Assembly (NCBI GenBank): GCA_964348225.1
Contig: CAYGBM010000032.1
Location: forward strand, 1 to 10,300
Reading direction: 5' to 3'
DNA length: 10,300 nt
Source of the DNA: CAYGBM01 sp964348225
GTDB lineage: Bacteria > Patescibacteriota > Minisyncoccia > Minisyncoccales > CG1-02-41-26
Shown: piece by piece, positions 1-5,660 of the stretch
Numbering within the stretch: the first letter of the stretch is position 1
Layout: every line of letters begins with the position of its first letter
Notes under the pieces: generated by a model
Seen by the model: the letters and a program-made list of their open reading frames with translations, nothing else
Database searches by the model: none
What the model was told of the DNA's origin: nothing
Position numbers and translations under genes: made by a program

Positions 1-44
1 ACATCACCTTTTTTACCTGCAAAATTTGAAATATGACAGCAACT

Positions 45-75
45 AAAAAATCCTCACAATCCTTTGTTGTGAGGA
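45..75 (-). terminator. Rho-independent terminator of the left operon
   Basis: A perfect 9-bp stem (TCCTCACAA at 51-59 with TTGTGAGGA at 67-75, 7-nt loop) is followed on the minus strand by six T (plus-strand A at 45-50). It lies about 80 nt past the stop of the 65-residue gene and would end the transcript of the two leftmost genes. A second small palindrome (AGAATC/GATTCT, 110-125) precedes it but has no T-run. Confidence 0.85.
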
Positions 76-157
76 CTTTCTCATTCTATAAACATCAATC
101 CTTTCTTTTAGAATCTTACGATTCTTGATTTAAAGAGCTTGGAATAGGGCACGATTC

Positions 158-355
158 TTAGAAAACCAATAACGGTTTAATACCGTTTTTTATGAGAGCC
201 CTAACTCCTTCCTGCCACATTGCGTCCTCTATCTGTTGCATCTGGAAGTTGTAGTCGGACGCCTCTTGTGCTTGTCTCTCCCACATCTCTATTTCTTCTG
301 GTGTAGGGACATACTCTTCTGGTGTGGATGTATTCTTATTGTGTTCTCCTGCCAT
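158..355 (-). CDS. Small acidic hypothetical protein (65 aa)
   Basis: I do not recognise this protein. The sequence is acidic and polar, with a Thr/Pro/Glu-rich start (residues 9-22 repeat a TPEE pattern) and a probable amphipathic helix over residues 23-55 that is rich in Glu, Gln and Trp. No signal peptide or membrane segment is visible, so it is probably cytoplasmic. The start is well supported: AAGGAG lies about 8 nt upstream of the ATG. It follows the 118-residue gene by 31 bp on the same strand, so the two are probably co-transcribed, and the shared transcript would end at the terminator at 45-75. The protein is too short and plain for a functional guess. Confidence 0.7.
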   Translation of the reverse strand: MAGEHNKNTSTPEEYVPTPEEIEMWERQAQEASDYNFQMQQIEDAMWQEGVRALIKNGIKPLLVF

Positions 356-386
356 AACCTCATCTCCTTTTTATATCATGTCATTC

Positions 387-743
387 CTACTGATATACTA
401 TGTTATAGAACTCTCTGCATTGCTCAGGTGTACCATACAAGACCACCCTTACAACCTTTCCGTCTTTCTTATAGATTCTGGCAGTAATTTGAGTATTACC
501 ACGCCAAGATTGCTGCACAAACTCAGATAGAGGCGGCAAATGGTGAGCCATGCCATCTTCTGACACAGTTAGCTCTGACCTATCAGAGAAAACCAATCTG
601 ATGGCATTTTCTTTTCCGCCACCCTCCATTTCTACCTCTACATCTTCAAAGGAAATTACTATCCTGGTTTCTTCTTCATGAACTCCTGCTGTCATACGCT
701 CAAACATTGCTTTGAGCTTCGGGTCGATCTCTCTTTGGCACAT
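387..743 (-). CDS. Hypothetical protein (118 aa)
   Basis: I do not recognise the family. The start is strong: AGGAGG lies about 6 nt upstream of the ATG. The N-terminal 20 residues look helical. The rest alternates hydrophobic and charged residues as in a beta-rich fold (residues 26-60 and 84-105), with a Gly-Gly-Gly turn near 41-43 and a C-terminal helix (residues 105-118). No signal peptide, membrane segment or conserved catalytic motif stands out; cysteines occur only at positions 2 and 109. It is the first gene of a two-gene unit with the 65-residue gene, upstream of the terminator at 45-75. A 6-bp inverted repeat (755-769) sits directly before its SD sequence and may be an operator or a leader hairpin. 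Function unknown. Confidence 0.75.
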   Translation of the reverse strand: MCQREIDPKLKAMFERMTAGVHEEETRIVISFEDVEVEMEGGGKENAIRLVFSDRSELTVSEDGMAHHLPPLSEFVQQSWRGNTQITARIYKKDGKVVRVVLYGTPEQCREFYNIVYQ

Positions 744-754
744 CTTTTCCTCCT

Positions 755-769
755 GTCCGTATTACGGAC
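755..769. promoter_or_regulatory. Inverted repeat next to SD of the 118-aa gene
   Basis: GTCCGT-att-ACGGAC is a perfect 6-bp inverted repeat that ends 2 nt before the AGGAGG (748-753) of the 118-residue gene. A second repeat, TCGGTT/AACCGA (796-801/809-814), lies 27 bp upstream. As RNA, the first would form a hairpin beside the ribosome-binding site; as DNA it could be a repressor site. No strong promoter hexamers are obvious here. Confidence 0.35.
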
Positions 770-847
770 TTTTATGAAAGAACTGCATTTATTTGTCGGT
801 TTCTGACGAACCGATTCAAGTCTCTAAGGCGGTACGATCATCACCTT

Positions 848-890
848 AAAAAGTTGAGAGAGCGGCTATGCCCAGCTTATAACCACTCTC
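848..890 (-). terminator. Rho-independent terminator after HEAT lipoprotein gene
   Basis: A 12-bp stem (858-869 with 879-890, two G.U wobbles, 9-nt loop) is followed on the minus strand by a short spacer and five T (848-852). It lies 17 nt past the lipoprotein stop codon and separates that gene from the two-gene unit to its left. Confidence 0.8.
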
Positions 891-906
891 ATATGTTCTG
901 TGTGCT

Positions 907-1347
907 TTACTGGGCTTTATATTCATCAAGACCTTTCAAAAGCCTTATTAGATATTCATTAAGATCTTCTGGGGCAAGCTTAATTTTCTCAAAATAGGGA
1001 ATGTGCTTTAAGAGAGTTGCCGCCATTTCTCGGATATCTTCAGGCTCAGAAGGATCGTCTTTCAATCTTGTTAATTCTACTCGATACTCTTCATCCATTA
1101 TCTGCAGTATTGAATGGGCTATCGCAGCCTTGACCAAAGAAGAGTCCTCAAGTAGAAATCTATCCAGCAAGATTGCCAGGGCTTTGCTCTCGCCGCCATA
1201 TTCTCCCAGGGCGTAGGCGGCATTTCTGCGAACATCCTCATCAGAAGAATGAAGCAGTTCCACCTGCTGTTGGTAATCAGAGCTGGATTTGCAAGATACA
1301 AGAATGAGAGATAGTGCTACACAAATCATTAACGAACAAATCCGCAT
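907..1347 (-). CDS. HEAT-repeat lipoprotein (146 aa)
   Basis: The predicted product is a small lipoprotein anchored at the outer face of the membrane. A longer reading frame opens at 1383, but the ATG at 1345-1347 is preferred because AAGGAGG lies 9 nt upstream and because it gives a compact signal peptide: Arg at position 2, a hydrophobic stretch at about residues 4-17, and the lipobox L16-V17-S18-C19. The mature part carries HEAT-type helical repeats. The first (about residues 29-50) has the typical DxDVRxxAAxALG pattern, and a second, more diverged unit follows at about 52-80. Such repeats usually bind proteins; no catalytic residues are seen. It is a single gene between the 262-residue gene and its own terminator (848-890). 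The partner is unknown. Confidence 0.8.
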   Translation of the reverse strand: MRICSLMICVALSLILVSCKSSSDYQQQVELLHSSDEDVRRNAAYALGEYGGESKALAILLDRFLLEDSSLVKAAIAHSILQIMDEEYRVELTRLKDDPSEPEDIREMAATLLKHIPYFEKIKLAPEDLNEYLIRLLKGLDEYKAQ

Positions 1348-1475
1348 TTGAAATTTCCTCCTTTCTTGGATTTTTCTCTTCAACTAGATATTCAAGCTGA
1401 TTTCAAATTCCCCTAGAACTAATTCAGCCGATCCGATGACGATATGATTTCAAAGAACATCTCCCACACCTAAAT

Positions 1476-1523
1476 TCACAAATGATTATGAACTTGGGTG
1501 TATGGGTGAGATACCTCACCCAT
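1476..1523 (-). CDS. Possible 15-codon leader ORF
   Basis: An AAGGAG-AAAA-ATG start opens a 15-codon frame (MGEVSHPYTQVHNHL) in the gap between the 262-residue gene and the lipoprotein gene. Codons 1-7 lie inside the 9-bp hairpin at 1502-1523, so translation and hairpin formation would exclude each other, as in leader-peptide attenuators. Three of the 15 residues are His. It could equally be chance; only the good SD sequence and spacing support it. Confidence 0.25.
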   Translation of the reverse strand: MGEVSHPYTQVHNHL

Positions 1524-1527
1524 TTTT
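1502..1527 (+). terminator. Hairpin with plus-strand T-run
   Basis: ATGGGTGAG (1502-1510) pairs with CTCACCCAT (1515-1523) around a 4-nt loop and is followed on the plus strand by TTTTT (1523-1527). Formally this is a plus-strand terminator, yet no plus-strand gene reads into it. On the minus strand, where the genes lie, there is no T-run. It lies about 60 nt past the stop of the 262-residue gene, so it may instead act as a processing or attenuation hairpin. Confidence 0.4.
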
Positions 1528-1583
1528 CTCCTTTCTTATGTTGAGGATTTCTCATCAGGCAAGTATTAAGAGAGGTCTCTTCG

Positions 1584-2372
1584 CTATATAGCCCACATAA
1601 CATTCTTATAACCACCGGAAAGTATTCTGCGAGCTATTTCAGTTCCCTTTTCATCCTTCTCAATAAGCTCTCTCAAAGCCTCCTCGTCCTCTTCTGTCGT
1701 AAATGTATAGACGACGTGGAAGGCTATCTCGGCTATACTATTGCCGTCTAACCGCCCCAGAAGAGCAAGGCGTAGAGGCAATGTTTCCTTCGGGTGATCT
1801 TTTGAGATTTTATCTACGGCTTCAGCCACGCTAGCGAAGAAGACCCTTACCATCTCTCGGCTCCTGCCCTGCCAAAGCTTATCATTATCAATAAGCATTT
1901 GGAAGACGGGAAGATGTTCAACGCCAAAACCTTCACGCAGATAATACACATCTTCGAAATATACATACATATTGAAGTTCCAAGGCTCTGCGTGTTCTAA
2001 GTCGCTCAACACCTCAAATACAGGCAGACATCTTTTATCCTTGACAAAGGATGGATGTCTTATAAATGCGTGTAGTTGACTATACTTCAAAGTCAACCCA
2101 GGGTTATCATACTGTTCGCAGTGTTGAGGTCTTAGTGCCATGTATTCTCTGGCCAATAACTCAAGTTGCTCAAAAACAGCATCTGGTATTGAGTCCACTT
2201 TTCCTACAAGAACATCTATCAACCCTGTAAGAGTCTTGGTGAGCTTGAAGGTAGAATATTCCTCTTCTTCTTGCCAATCCTGTTTATCTTCACGCTTGTA
2301 CCTGGATTTTACATCCTCTACCGCAAATCCGAAAAAAGCTCTCATAAACCAATCTTGGACACGACTGGACAT
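1584..2372 (-). CDS. Hypothetical helical protein (262 aa)
   Basis: I do not recognise this protein. It appears soluble and mostly helical, with no signal peptide or membrane segment. An acidic cluster (four consecutive Glu at about residues 35-39) separates a short N-terminal segment from the main helical body. An aromatic, acidic stretch lies at about residues 131-150, and the C-terminal 60 residues are again strongly acidic. The start is secure, with GGAGGT about 7 nt upstream of the ATG. Transcription probably begins about 158 nt upstream, at the perfect promoter at 2537-2565, giving an unusually long leader with four consecutive hairpins. The level may therefore be controlled after initiation. 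The next gene downstream is the HEAT lipoprotein, 236 bp away. Confidence 0.8.
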   Translation of the reverse strand: MSSRVQDWFMRAFFGFAVEDVKSRYKREDKQDWQEEEEYSTFKLTKTLTGLIDVLVGKVDSIPDAVFEQLELLAREYMALRPQHCEQYDNPGLTLKYSQLHAFIRHPSFVKDKRCLPVFEVLSDLEHAEPWNFNMYVYFEDVYYLREGFGVEHLPVFQMLIDNDKLWQGRSREMVRVFFASVAEAVDKISKDHPKETLPLRLALLGRLDGNSIAEIAFHVVYTFTTEEDEEALRELIEKDEKGTEIARRILSGGYKNVMWAI

Positions 2373-2407
2373 AACTATACCTCCGTATTGAATATATTGT
2401 GTGCTAT

Positions 2408-2501
2408 GCTACCGAAGTAGCGGTTTGGTTTGAAACACAATTTTCAAACTACTAGCTGATTACAAACCATCTTATAATCAACTATCATTTTGAAAATAGT
2501 T
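2408..2501 (-). promoter_or_regulatory. Structured 5' leader of the 262-aa gene
   Basis: Four inverted repeats sit end to end in the leader: AACTAT/ATAGTT (2480-2501), TGATTA/TAATCA (2457-2480), GTTTGAAA/TTTCAAAC (2428-2449), and GCTAC-TTCG-GTAGC (2408-2421, read on the minus strand), the last with a UUCG tetraloop. The array starts about 30 nt after the predicted transcription start and ends about 35 nt before the start codon. I know no riboswitch class with this order of short hairpins. Confidence 0.4.
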
Positions 2502-2536
2502 AAGTGGAAGAGAATTGGAAGGAACGAACTGCCCAT

Positions 2537-2565
2537 ATTATAACAATTTATATGCGGTATGTCAA
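2537..2565 (-). promoter_or_regulatory. Perfect consensus sigma70-type promoter
   Basis: Read on the minus strand, TTGACA (plus 2560-2565), a 17-bp spacer and TATAAT (plus 2537-2542) match the consensus exactly. Transcription would start near 2530 and run into the 262-residue gene. The -35 half lies inside a 21-nt repeat (2548-2568) that recurs at 2930-2950. Confidence 0.85.
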
Positions 2566-2568
2566 GTT
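2548..2568. repeat. 21-nt direct repeat, copy 1
   Basis: The unit is TTATA(T/C)GCGGTATGTCAAGTT. This copy and the one at 2930-2950 match at 20 of 21 positions (one T/C difference). Here it supplies the -35 box and most of the spacer of the 262-residue gene's promoter. Confidence 0.7.
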
Positions 2569-2577
2569 TTTGGTGGA

Positions 2578-2620
2578 AACACAAAAGCCGCAATGGCTAA
2601 ACCGTTGCGGCTTTTGTGTT
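2578..2620. terminator. Bidirectional terminator after the 51-aa gene
   Basis: A perfect 16-bp stem (2578-2593 with 2605-2620) has a GC-rich core flanked by an A-run and a T-run on both strands, with an 11-nt loop that can pair further. On the minus strand it lies 9 nt past the 51-residue gene and 13 bp before the -35 box of the next promoter, separating the two units. Confidence 0.85.
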
Positions 2621-2628
2621 AGTTGTTC

Positions 2629-2784
2629 TTAATTTATGTCATTTGGGATCGGGTGATAGATCACCCTGAATAAAGAAATGAGATTCTCGCCCAATTCTTG
2701 AGCTTTGCCATCTGAGATATCCTCTTTGAATTCCTTGCGGTATATCTTTTTAAACTCCTCAATCGCTTGTTTGCTTAACCCCAT
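2629..2784 (-). CDS. Small conserved CPR-type hypothetical protein (51 aa)
   Basis: This short gene has ATG at 2782-2784 and TAA at 2629-2631. The protein starts with an amphipathic helix (QAIEEFKKIYRKEF), then EDISD, a helix with LGENLISLF, and ends near a Y-x-P-I-P motif. From memory, this layout matches a family of about 50-60-residue uncharacterised proteins that is very common in Patescibacteria; that recall could not be checked. There is no signal peptide or membrane segment, and the function is unknown. No SD sequence precedes the ATG. Instead TAAAAT lies just 6 nt upstream, which suggests a leaderless transcript. The gene stands alone between its promoter and a strong terminator (2578-2620), and a dispersed repeat begins about 40 bp upstream. 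Confidence 0.75.
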   Translation of the reverse strand: MGLSKQAIEEFKKIYRKEFKEDISDGKAQELGENLISLFRVIYHPIPNDIN

Positions 2785-2790
2785 TATGCT

Positions 2791-2820
2791 ATTTTAGCAT
2801 TCTTCTTACCTATTCTCCAA
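2791..2820 (-). promoter_or_regulatory. Promoter of the 51-aa gene, probably leaderless
   Basis: On the minus strand, TTGGAG (plus 2815-2820), an 18-bp spacer and TAAAAT (plus 2791-2796) fit a sigma70-type promoter. The -10 box ends 6 nt before the ATG, so transcription should start at or near the start codon. Confidence 0.55.
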
Positions 2821-2827
2821 TGGTAGG

Positions 2828-2901
2828 CCTGCCTTGCCAAAGCTTTAGCGTCGGCAGGTTCGAACTTTGTCCAGTTCCCGAGCTGACTTGCCGAATTAGG
2901 T
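2828..2901 (-). repeat. Dispersed intergenic repeat, copy A
   Basis: On the minus strand this reads ACCTAATTCGGCAAGTCAGC and on, then an AACTG block and CGAACCTG. The first 22 nt (2880-2901) are an exact inverted copy of 7003-7024, and the later part aligns loosely with copies B and C. This copy ends in its own hairpin (CCTGCC/GGCAGG, 2828-2858). No coding frame is seen. Confidence 0.7.
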
Positions 2902-2929
2902 GTGTCTAAATCTTGTTTGATCAATCCCC

Positions 2930-2950
2930 TTATACGCGGTATGTCAAGTT
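2930..2950. repeat. 21-nt direct repeat, copy 2
   Basis: It matches 2548-2568 at 20 of 21 positions. It contains TTGACA on the minus strand, but no -10 box lies at 17-18 bp, so this copy does not look like a working promoter. The two copies flank the 51-residue gene with its terminator, promoter and repeat A. Confidence 0.65.
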
Positions 2951-2965
2951 ATTGCGTTGGGCAAT

Positions 2966-2996
2966 AAAAAACCATCAAGCCAATTTTGGGTGATGG
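2966..2996 (-). terminator. Second terminator downstream of the ncRNA
   Basis: CCATCA/TGATGG (2972-2977/2991-2996) with an inner CCAA/TTGG stem is followed on the minus strand by six T (plus 2966-2971). It lies about 30 nt past the first terminator of the RNA gene and would catch read-through. Confidence 0.75.
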
Positions 2997-3024
2997 AACT
3001 TAAAAAACAGTTCTTATAAAAGCG

Positions 3025-3065
3025 AAAAAGGCTGAACTACAATGAAAATGTAGGGTAATCCAGCC
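3025..3065 (-). terminator. Terminator of the ncRNA
   Basis: GGCTG/CAGCC (3030-3034/3061-3065) and CTACA/TGTAG (3037-3041/3049-3053) form a two-part stem with an asymmetric internal loop, followed on the minus strand by TTTTT (3025-3029). It closes the hairpin-rich region at 3066-3402. Confidence 0.7.
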
Positions 3066-3402
3066 TTCTCTCCATTAAGGGTCTCGCCCTTCGAAATTTT
3101 GCTGCTTACTTTACAGCTTTATCTCTTCGGGAGTTCCCCTCACCGGAGATGATAGTTAGGCTATGCTGCAGCATAGCCACGCAGCGCTCTTCTTCCGATC
3201 ATGGTGTTTCCGAGTGTTTCCGAAAAATAGCCACCGGGTTTTGCTTCGTGTGGTGGCCCCCTCTGGTTTTTCCTTTAAGACGCTTCAATCGCGCCGCCTC
3301 GTCAGGTGAGGTCAACCCAAACAACTAAACTATTCTAACCATCACTTATTTAGGGCACTAAAAGTGGCCCTTTTCAACGAACACATAACCGGTCAGTGTT
3401 AC
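3025..3402 (-). ncRNA. Structured non-coding RNA of unknown family (~380 nt)
   Basis: A near-perfect promoter (3409-3437) reads into about 380 nt that hold no credible ORF and end in a terminator. The transcript is full of hairpins in 5'-3' order: AACAC/GTGTT (3400-3380); GGGC(C)AC/GTGCCC (3370-3353); GCCACC/GGTGGC (3257-3230); a perfect 8-bp stem with a TGCA loop (3178-3159); ATCTC/GAGAT enclosing GGG/CCC (3150-3121); GCTG/CAGC (3117-3101); AAGGG/CCCTT (3091-3077). Two tandem copies of TCGGAAACAC and a third partial copy lie near 3223-3190. I looked for, and did not find, the tRNA-like ends of tmRNA, the conserved core of RNase P RNA, the SRP apical loop, 6S RNA, or intron cores. It lies directly downstream of the OLD-nuclease gene and its terminator. 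Confidence 0.6.
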
Positions 3403-3408
3403 ACCCGT

Positions 3409-3437
3409 AGTATAGCAAATTGATTGCAGCTTGTCAA
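3409..3437 (-). promoter_or_regulatory. Strong promoter of the ncRNA
   Basis: On the minus strand, TTGACA (plus 3432-3437), a 17-bp spacer and TATACT (plus 3409-3414) match the sigma70-type consensus at 11 of 12 positions. The predicted start is near 3402. No SD-ATG pair of a gene follows, so the product should be an RNA. Confidence 0.85.
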
Positions 3438-3482
3438 GAGCTTTGGGTAAAAATGCCAATTTTCCTGAAAATCAACCCCTGC

Positions 3483-3516
3483 AAACAAAAAGCCCTGGTT
3501 TTTGGACTAGAGCTTT
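3483..3516 (-). terminator. Terminator after the OLD-nuclease gene
   Basis: An 8-bp stem (AAAGCCCT 3489-3496 with AGAGCTTT 3509-3516, one G.U pair, 12-nt loop) is followed on the minus strand by a T-rich tract. It lies about 110 nt past the nuclease stop codon. The left arm and loop resemble the terminator at 6941-6978 (both contain CCCTGGTTTTT). Confidence 0.7.
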
Positions 3517-3625
3517 CCTCTTTAAACGGCAATATTGTTTGTCGAAATAAAGCAGGTTCTCCTGGGGCCTGACAAGTTCATTAGTCTTATTGAGGCATAC
3601 GAGACGATCGGCCCAAGAAACTCGG

Positions 3626-5341
3626 TTATTTTAATCTCAACGATTTAAGCAGATTATGATAAACGTGAAACAATCTTTGTTTTGTGCTTTCCGAAATCTT
3701 ATTTAGCATCTTATCCCTGCTAGAAGAGTAAAAAAGATAAAGTATCACCTTCTCAAAGGCAACATTCTTTGGCAAGGACAGCTCTCTTTTTATTAGGCTT
3801 AAATCTCGTCCCGCAAAAATGTCCTGCAATCTGTAATTTTTTCTTTTCCTTAAAGAGGGTAGAAGCATAAACCTCTCGCCTTCTTTTGGGCCGAAAGCGT
3901 TTTTCGCTTTGGAAAATTTACTTCGTCCTTCACCATCGTTATCCCATAGAGCCACATAATTCTTACCAGCAAATATCATAAAGGAAATGTTGCTTAGAAT
4001 AGATTCAGCATTTACCGCTGGTAAAAAGTTCAACGCTTCAAAAGCCTTCTTCGCTTTGAACATAGTAAATAAATAGTAATCATAGATCCCTTCTACCAAA
4101 ACGATATTATCAATACTATAGTCAAAAATCTGTGGTCTAACTTCTAAGGCATCCAAAAGAGGTTGAAAGGCTCCTTGGGTACGACTTATATGCCCGCTAT
4201 GTTCTGCAATGGAAGTCATTGATATACTACCTTTATCTCCTTTTTGAACAATACGAACAGAACTTATGGGAATACAAGAAGGATTAAGTAGATACTGAGA
4301 GTGTGTACAGTAGATTACTACATTTTCTTTAGATATCGATGCCAATTTTTCGCAAAGCTTGTTTTGTGCATTAGCATGCAAATATGAACCCGGTTCGTCT
4401 AAAAGATATACCGTGTCTTGATCCTCGCGGTCTCTAACTTTTGGGTTGAATTCCAATTTCATCACAAAATTAAAAAACCAATAAAATCCCTTACTGCGAT
4501 CACGGATGCCAAAATAACGCTCTTGACCATCTATCTCTTCTATCACCTGAAGCAACAAATTATTATCCTCTTTCCTGTATTCTATATTAACGCTCAGATT
4601 AGTCCGATCCTCTAAAGAAAAACGAGACCATTCTCTTGCTAGTGTATTATTAATATGCTTCTTTACGTCAGATATTACACTTCTTCGTCTCAAATCCTCC
4701 ATCTCGCCAAGATCAAAGACAGAACATGAGGTGTTTGTTTTCTCAAAAAGTCTAGCCATAATATTTAACCAAGGATCTTTGGGCTCATCATCATTCTTTA
4801 TCTGTATTTCGTTGCTCACAGATTCAGTAAAATCATCGAAATAAAGAATATAAGGTAAATCGGCAATGATCTTCTTGGCAAGATTAGAGGACAACTCTGG
4901 ATACTTCTCAAAGATCCCGTCTTTAATGGTATAATTTCTTGTCTGTAAATTTCTCTCTATTTTCAAGGCGCCACCAAAATCTTTTATCTTTGACTTTGAT
5001 GTCCTTACTCCTCTCTTCCCCTCAGCATCAATATTAACGTCTTCTTCCACCTCTTTTATTTTGTCCAATAGGTCTTTTTTTGTAATTTCTATTTCAGCTT
5101 CTATTAATGGTGGGAATCTCTCTGTAGAGTATAGATTGTCACCATTGAGATGCTCGCCTTTTCCCCAACTATCATTCACGTGATCAAAAGCAAAAATTGC
5201 CTTCAGCACAGTAGTCTTGCCGGATTCATTAATTCCAATTATTGGCAATAGCCTTTTACCTGAAATCGCCTTTCTTATATCAATAACCAATGGCTTAACT
5301 ATCGCCCTATAATTCTTAATGGTAAAAGATTGATATCGCAT
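3626..5341 (-). CDS. OLD-family ATP-dependent nuclease (AAA ATPase + TOPRIM)
   Basis: Predicted cytoplasmic DNA nuclease of the overcoming-lysogenization-defect (OLD) family, whose known members act mostly in phage defence. The N-terminal ABC-type ATPase half has Walker A G36-x4-GKTT, the signature-like RSKGFYWFF (282-290), Walker B VYLLDEP with D315/E316, and the H-loop THS at H347. The C-terminal TOPRIM half has VEGxxD (E417, D421) and WDNDGEGR (D467, D469), the acidic metal-binding residues, so it looks active. Its 571 residues fit a complete protein. The ATG has no SD sequence. It follows the XRE gene by 49 bp, probably in one operon under the promoter at 5661-5689, and ends at the terminator at 3483-3516. 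No UvrD-like helicase lies next to it, so it is not a typical Gabija pair; a stand-alone or regulator-coupled OLD is more likely. Confidence 0.85.
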   Translation of the reverse strand: MRYQSFTIKNYRAIVKPLVIDIRKAISGKRLLPIIGINESGKTTVLKAIFAFDHVNDSWGKGEHLNGDNLYSTERFPPLIEAEIEITKKDLLDKIKEVEEDVNIDAEGKRGVRTSKSKIKDFGGALKIERNLQTRNYTIKDGIFEKYPELSSNLAKKIIADLPYILYFDDFTESVSNEIQIKNDDEPKDPWLNIMARLFEKTNTSCSVFDLGEMEDLRRRSVISDVKKHINNTLAREWSRFSLEDRTNLSVNIEYRKEDNNLLLQVIEEIDGQERYFGIRDRSKGFYWFFNFVMKLEFNPKVRDREDQDTVYLLDEPGSYLHANAQNKLCEKLASISKENVVIYCTHSQYLLNPSCIPISSVRIVQKGDKGSISMTSIAEHSGHISRTQGAFQPLLDALEVRPQIFDYSIDNIVLVEGIYDYYLFTMFKAKKAFEALNFLPAVNAESILSNISFMIFAGKNYVALWDNDGEGRSKFSKAKNAFGPKEGERFMLLPSLRKRKNYRLQDIFAGRDLSLIKRELSLPKNVAFEKVILYLFYSSSRDKMLNKISESTKQRLFHVYHNLLKSLRLK

Positions 5342-5390
5342 ATAACTTATTACATACTTAAGGGGAAGAAAACTGTTTCCTTCGGCAAGT

Positions 5391-5639
5391 TCACTTCATT
5401 TTTCCTATATCATATTTAACCAGTCTCCTCAAATCAGCGTATAGAGCATCAACCATAACGCCATAAATTATAGCTAATCTGAAAGCATTAATTAGGTCGG
5501 GGTAGCTGACACTATTTTCCCAGCGAGAGATAATACTTGTAGACTTCAAACCTAACATTTCAGCTACTTGTTTTTGCTGGAGATCTGCTCGCTTTCTATA
5601 AAACCTGAGATGGTTGGCGGGTCTTTGTGATATCCTCAT
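5391..5639 (-). CDS. XRE-family HTH regulator (82 aa)
   Basis: A small DNA-binding protein of the XRE/Cro-CI type. The five-helix domain spans about residues 9-67, with QQKQVAEMLG (21-30) as helix 2 and STSIISRWEN (33-42) as the recognition helix; the RWEN and YPD motifs are typical. The ending (residues 68-82) is short and basic, so the protein is essentially the domain alone and probably works as a dimer. The ATG has no SD sequence and lies about 15 nt from the predicted transcription start. A 6-bp inverted repeat overlaps the start codon (5638-5658), which suggests that it represses its own operon. The OLD nuclease gene follows after 49 bp, so the likely role is to keep that nuclease low. 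Target and signal are unknown. Confidence 0.85.
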   Translation of the reverse strand: MRISQRPANHLRFYRKRADLQQKQVAEMLGLKSTSIISRWENSVSYPDLINAFRLAIIYGVMVDALYADLRRLVKYDIGKMK

Positions 5640-5658
5640 ACAAACTTACTGCTTGTAT
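5638..5658. promoter_or_regulatory. Putative operator at the XRE start codon
   Basis: ATACAA (5638-5643) and TTGTAT (5653-5658) are perfect inverted half-sites 9 bp apart, with centres 15 bp apart. The site covers the predicted transcription start and touches the ATG, a position suited to autorepression by the XRE protein. Confidence 0.5.
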
Positions 5659-5660
5659 CA

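Noticed and set aside
1424..1615. A 63-codon minus-strand frame overlapping the end of the 262-residue gene
   Set aside because: It lacks an SD sequence, overlaps the better-supported gene in another frame, runs through the hairpin at 1502-1523 and gives a protein without a plausible fold.
3280..3310. Hammerhead-ribozyme-like CTGACGA followed by GAAG (minus strand)
   Set aside because: The required GAAA is GAAG, and no proper stem II or III closes around the core.
3025..3402. tmRNA, RNase P RNA, SRP RNA or 6S RNA
   Set aside because: No tRNA-like ends or tag ORF ending in Ala-Ala, no conserved GAGGAAAGUC/ACAGAA core, no SRP apical loop, and it is about twice the length of 6S RNA.
3626..5341. 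A Gabija (GajA/GajB) or PARIS system
   Set aside because: The OLD-like ATPase-TOPRIM protein has no adjacent UvrD-like helicase and no separate DUF4435-type TOPRIM partner; the neighbours are an XRE regulator and an AlbA_2 protein.
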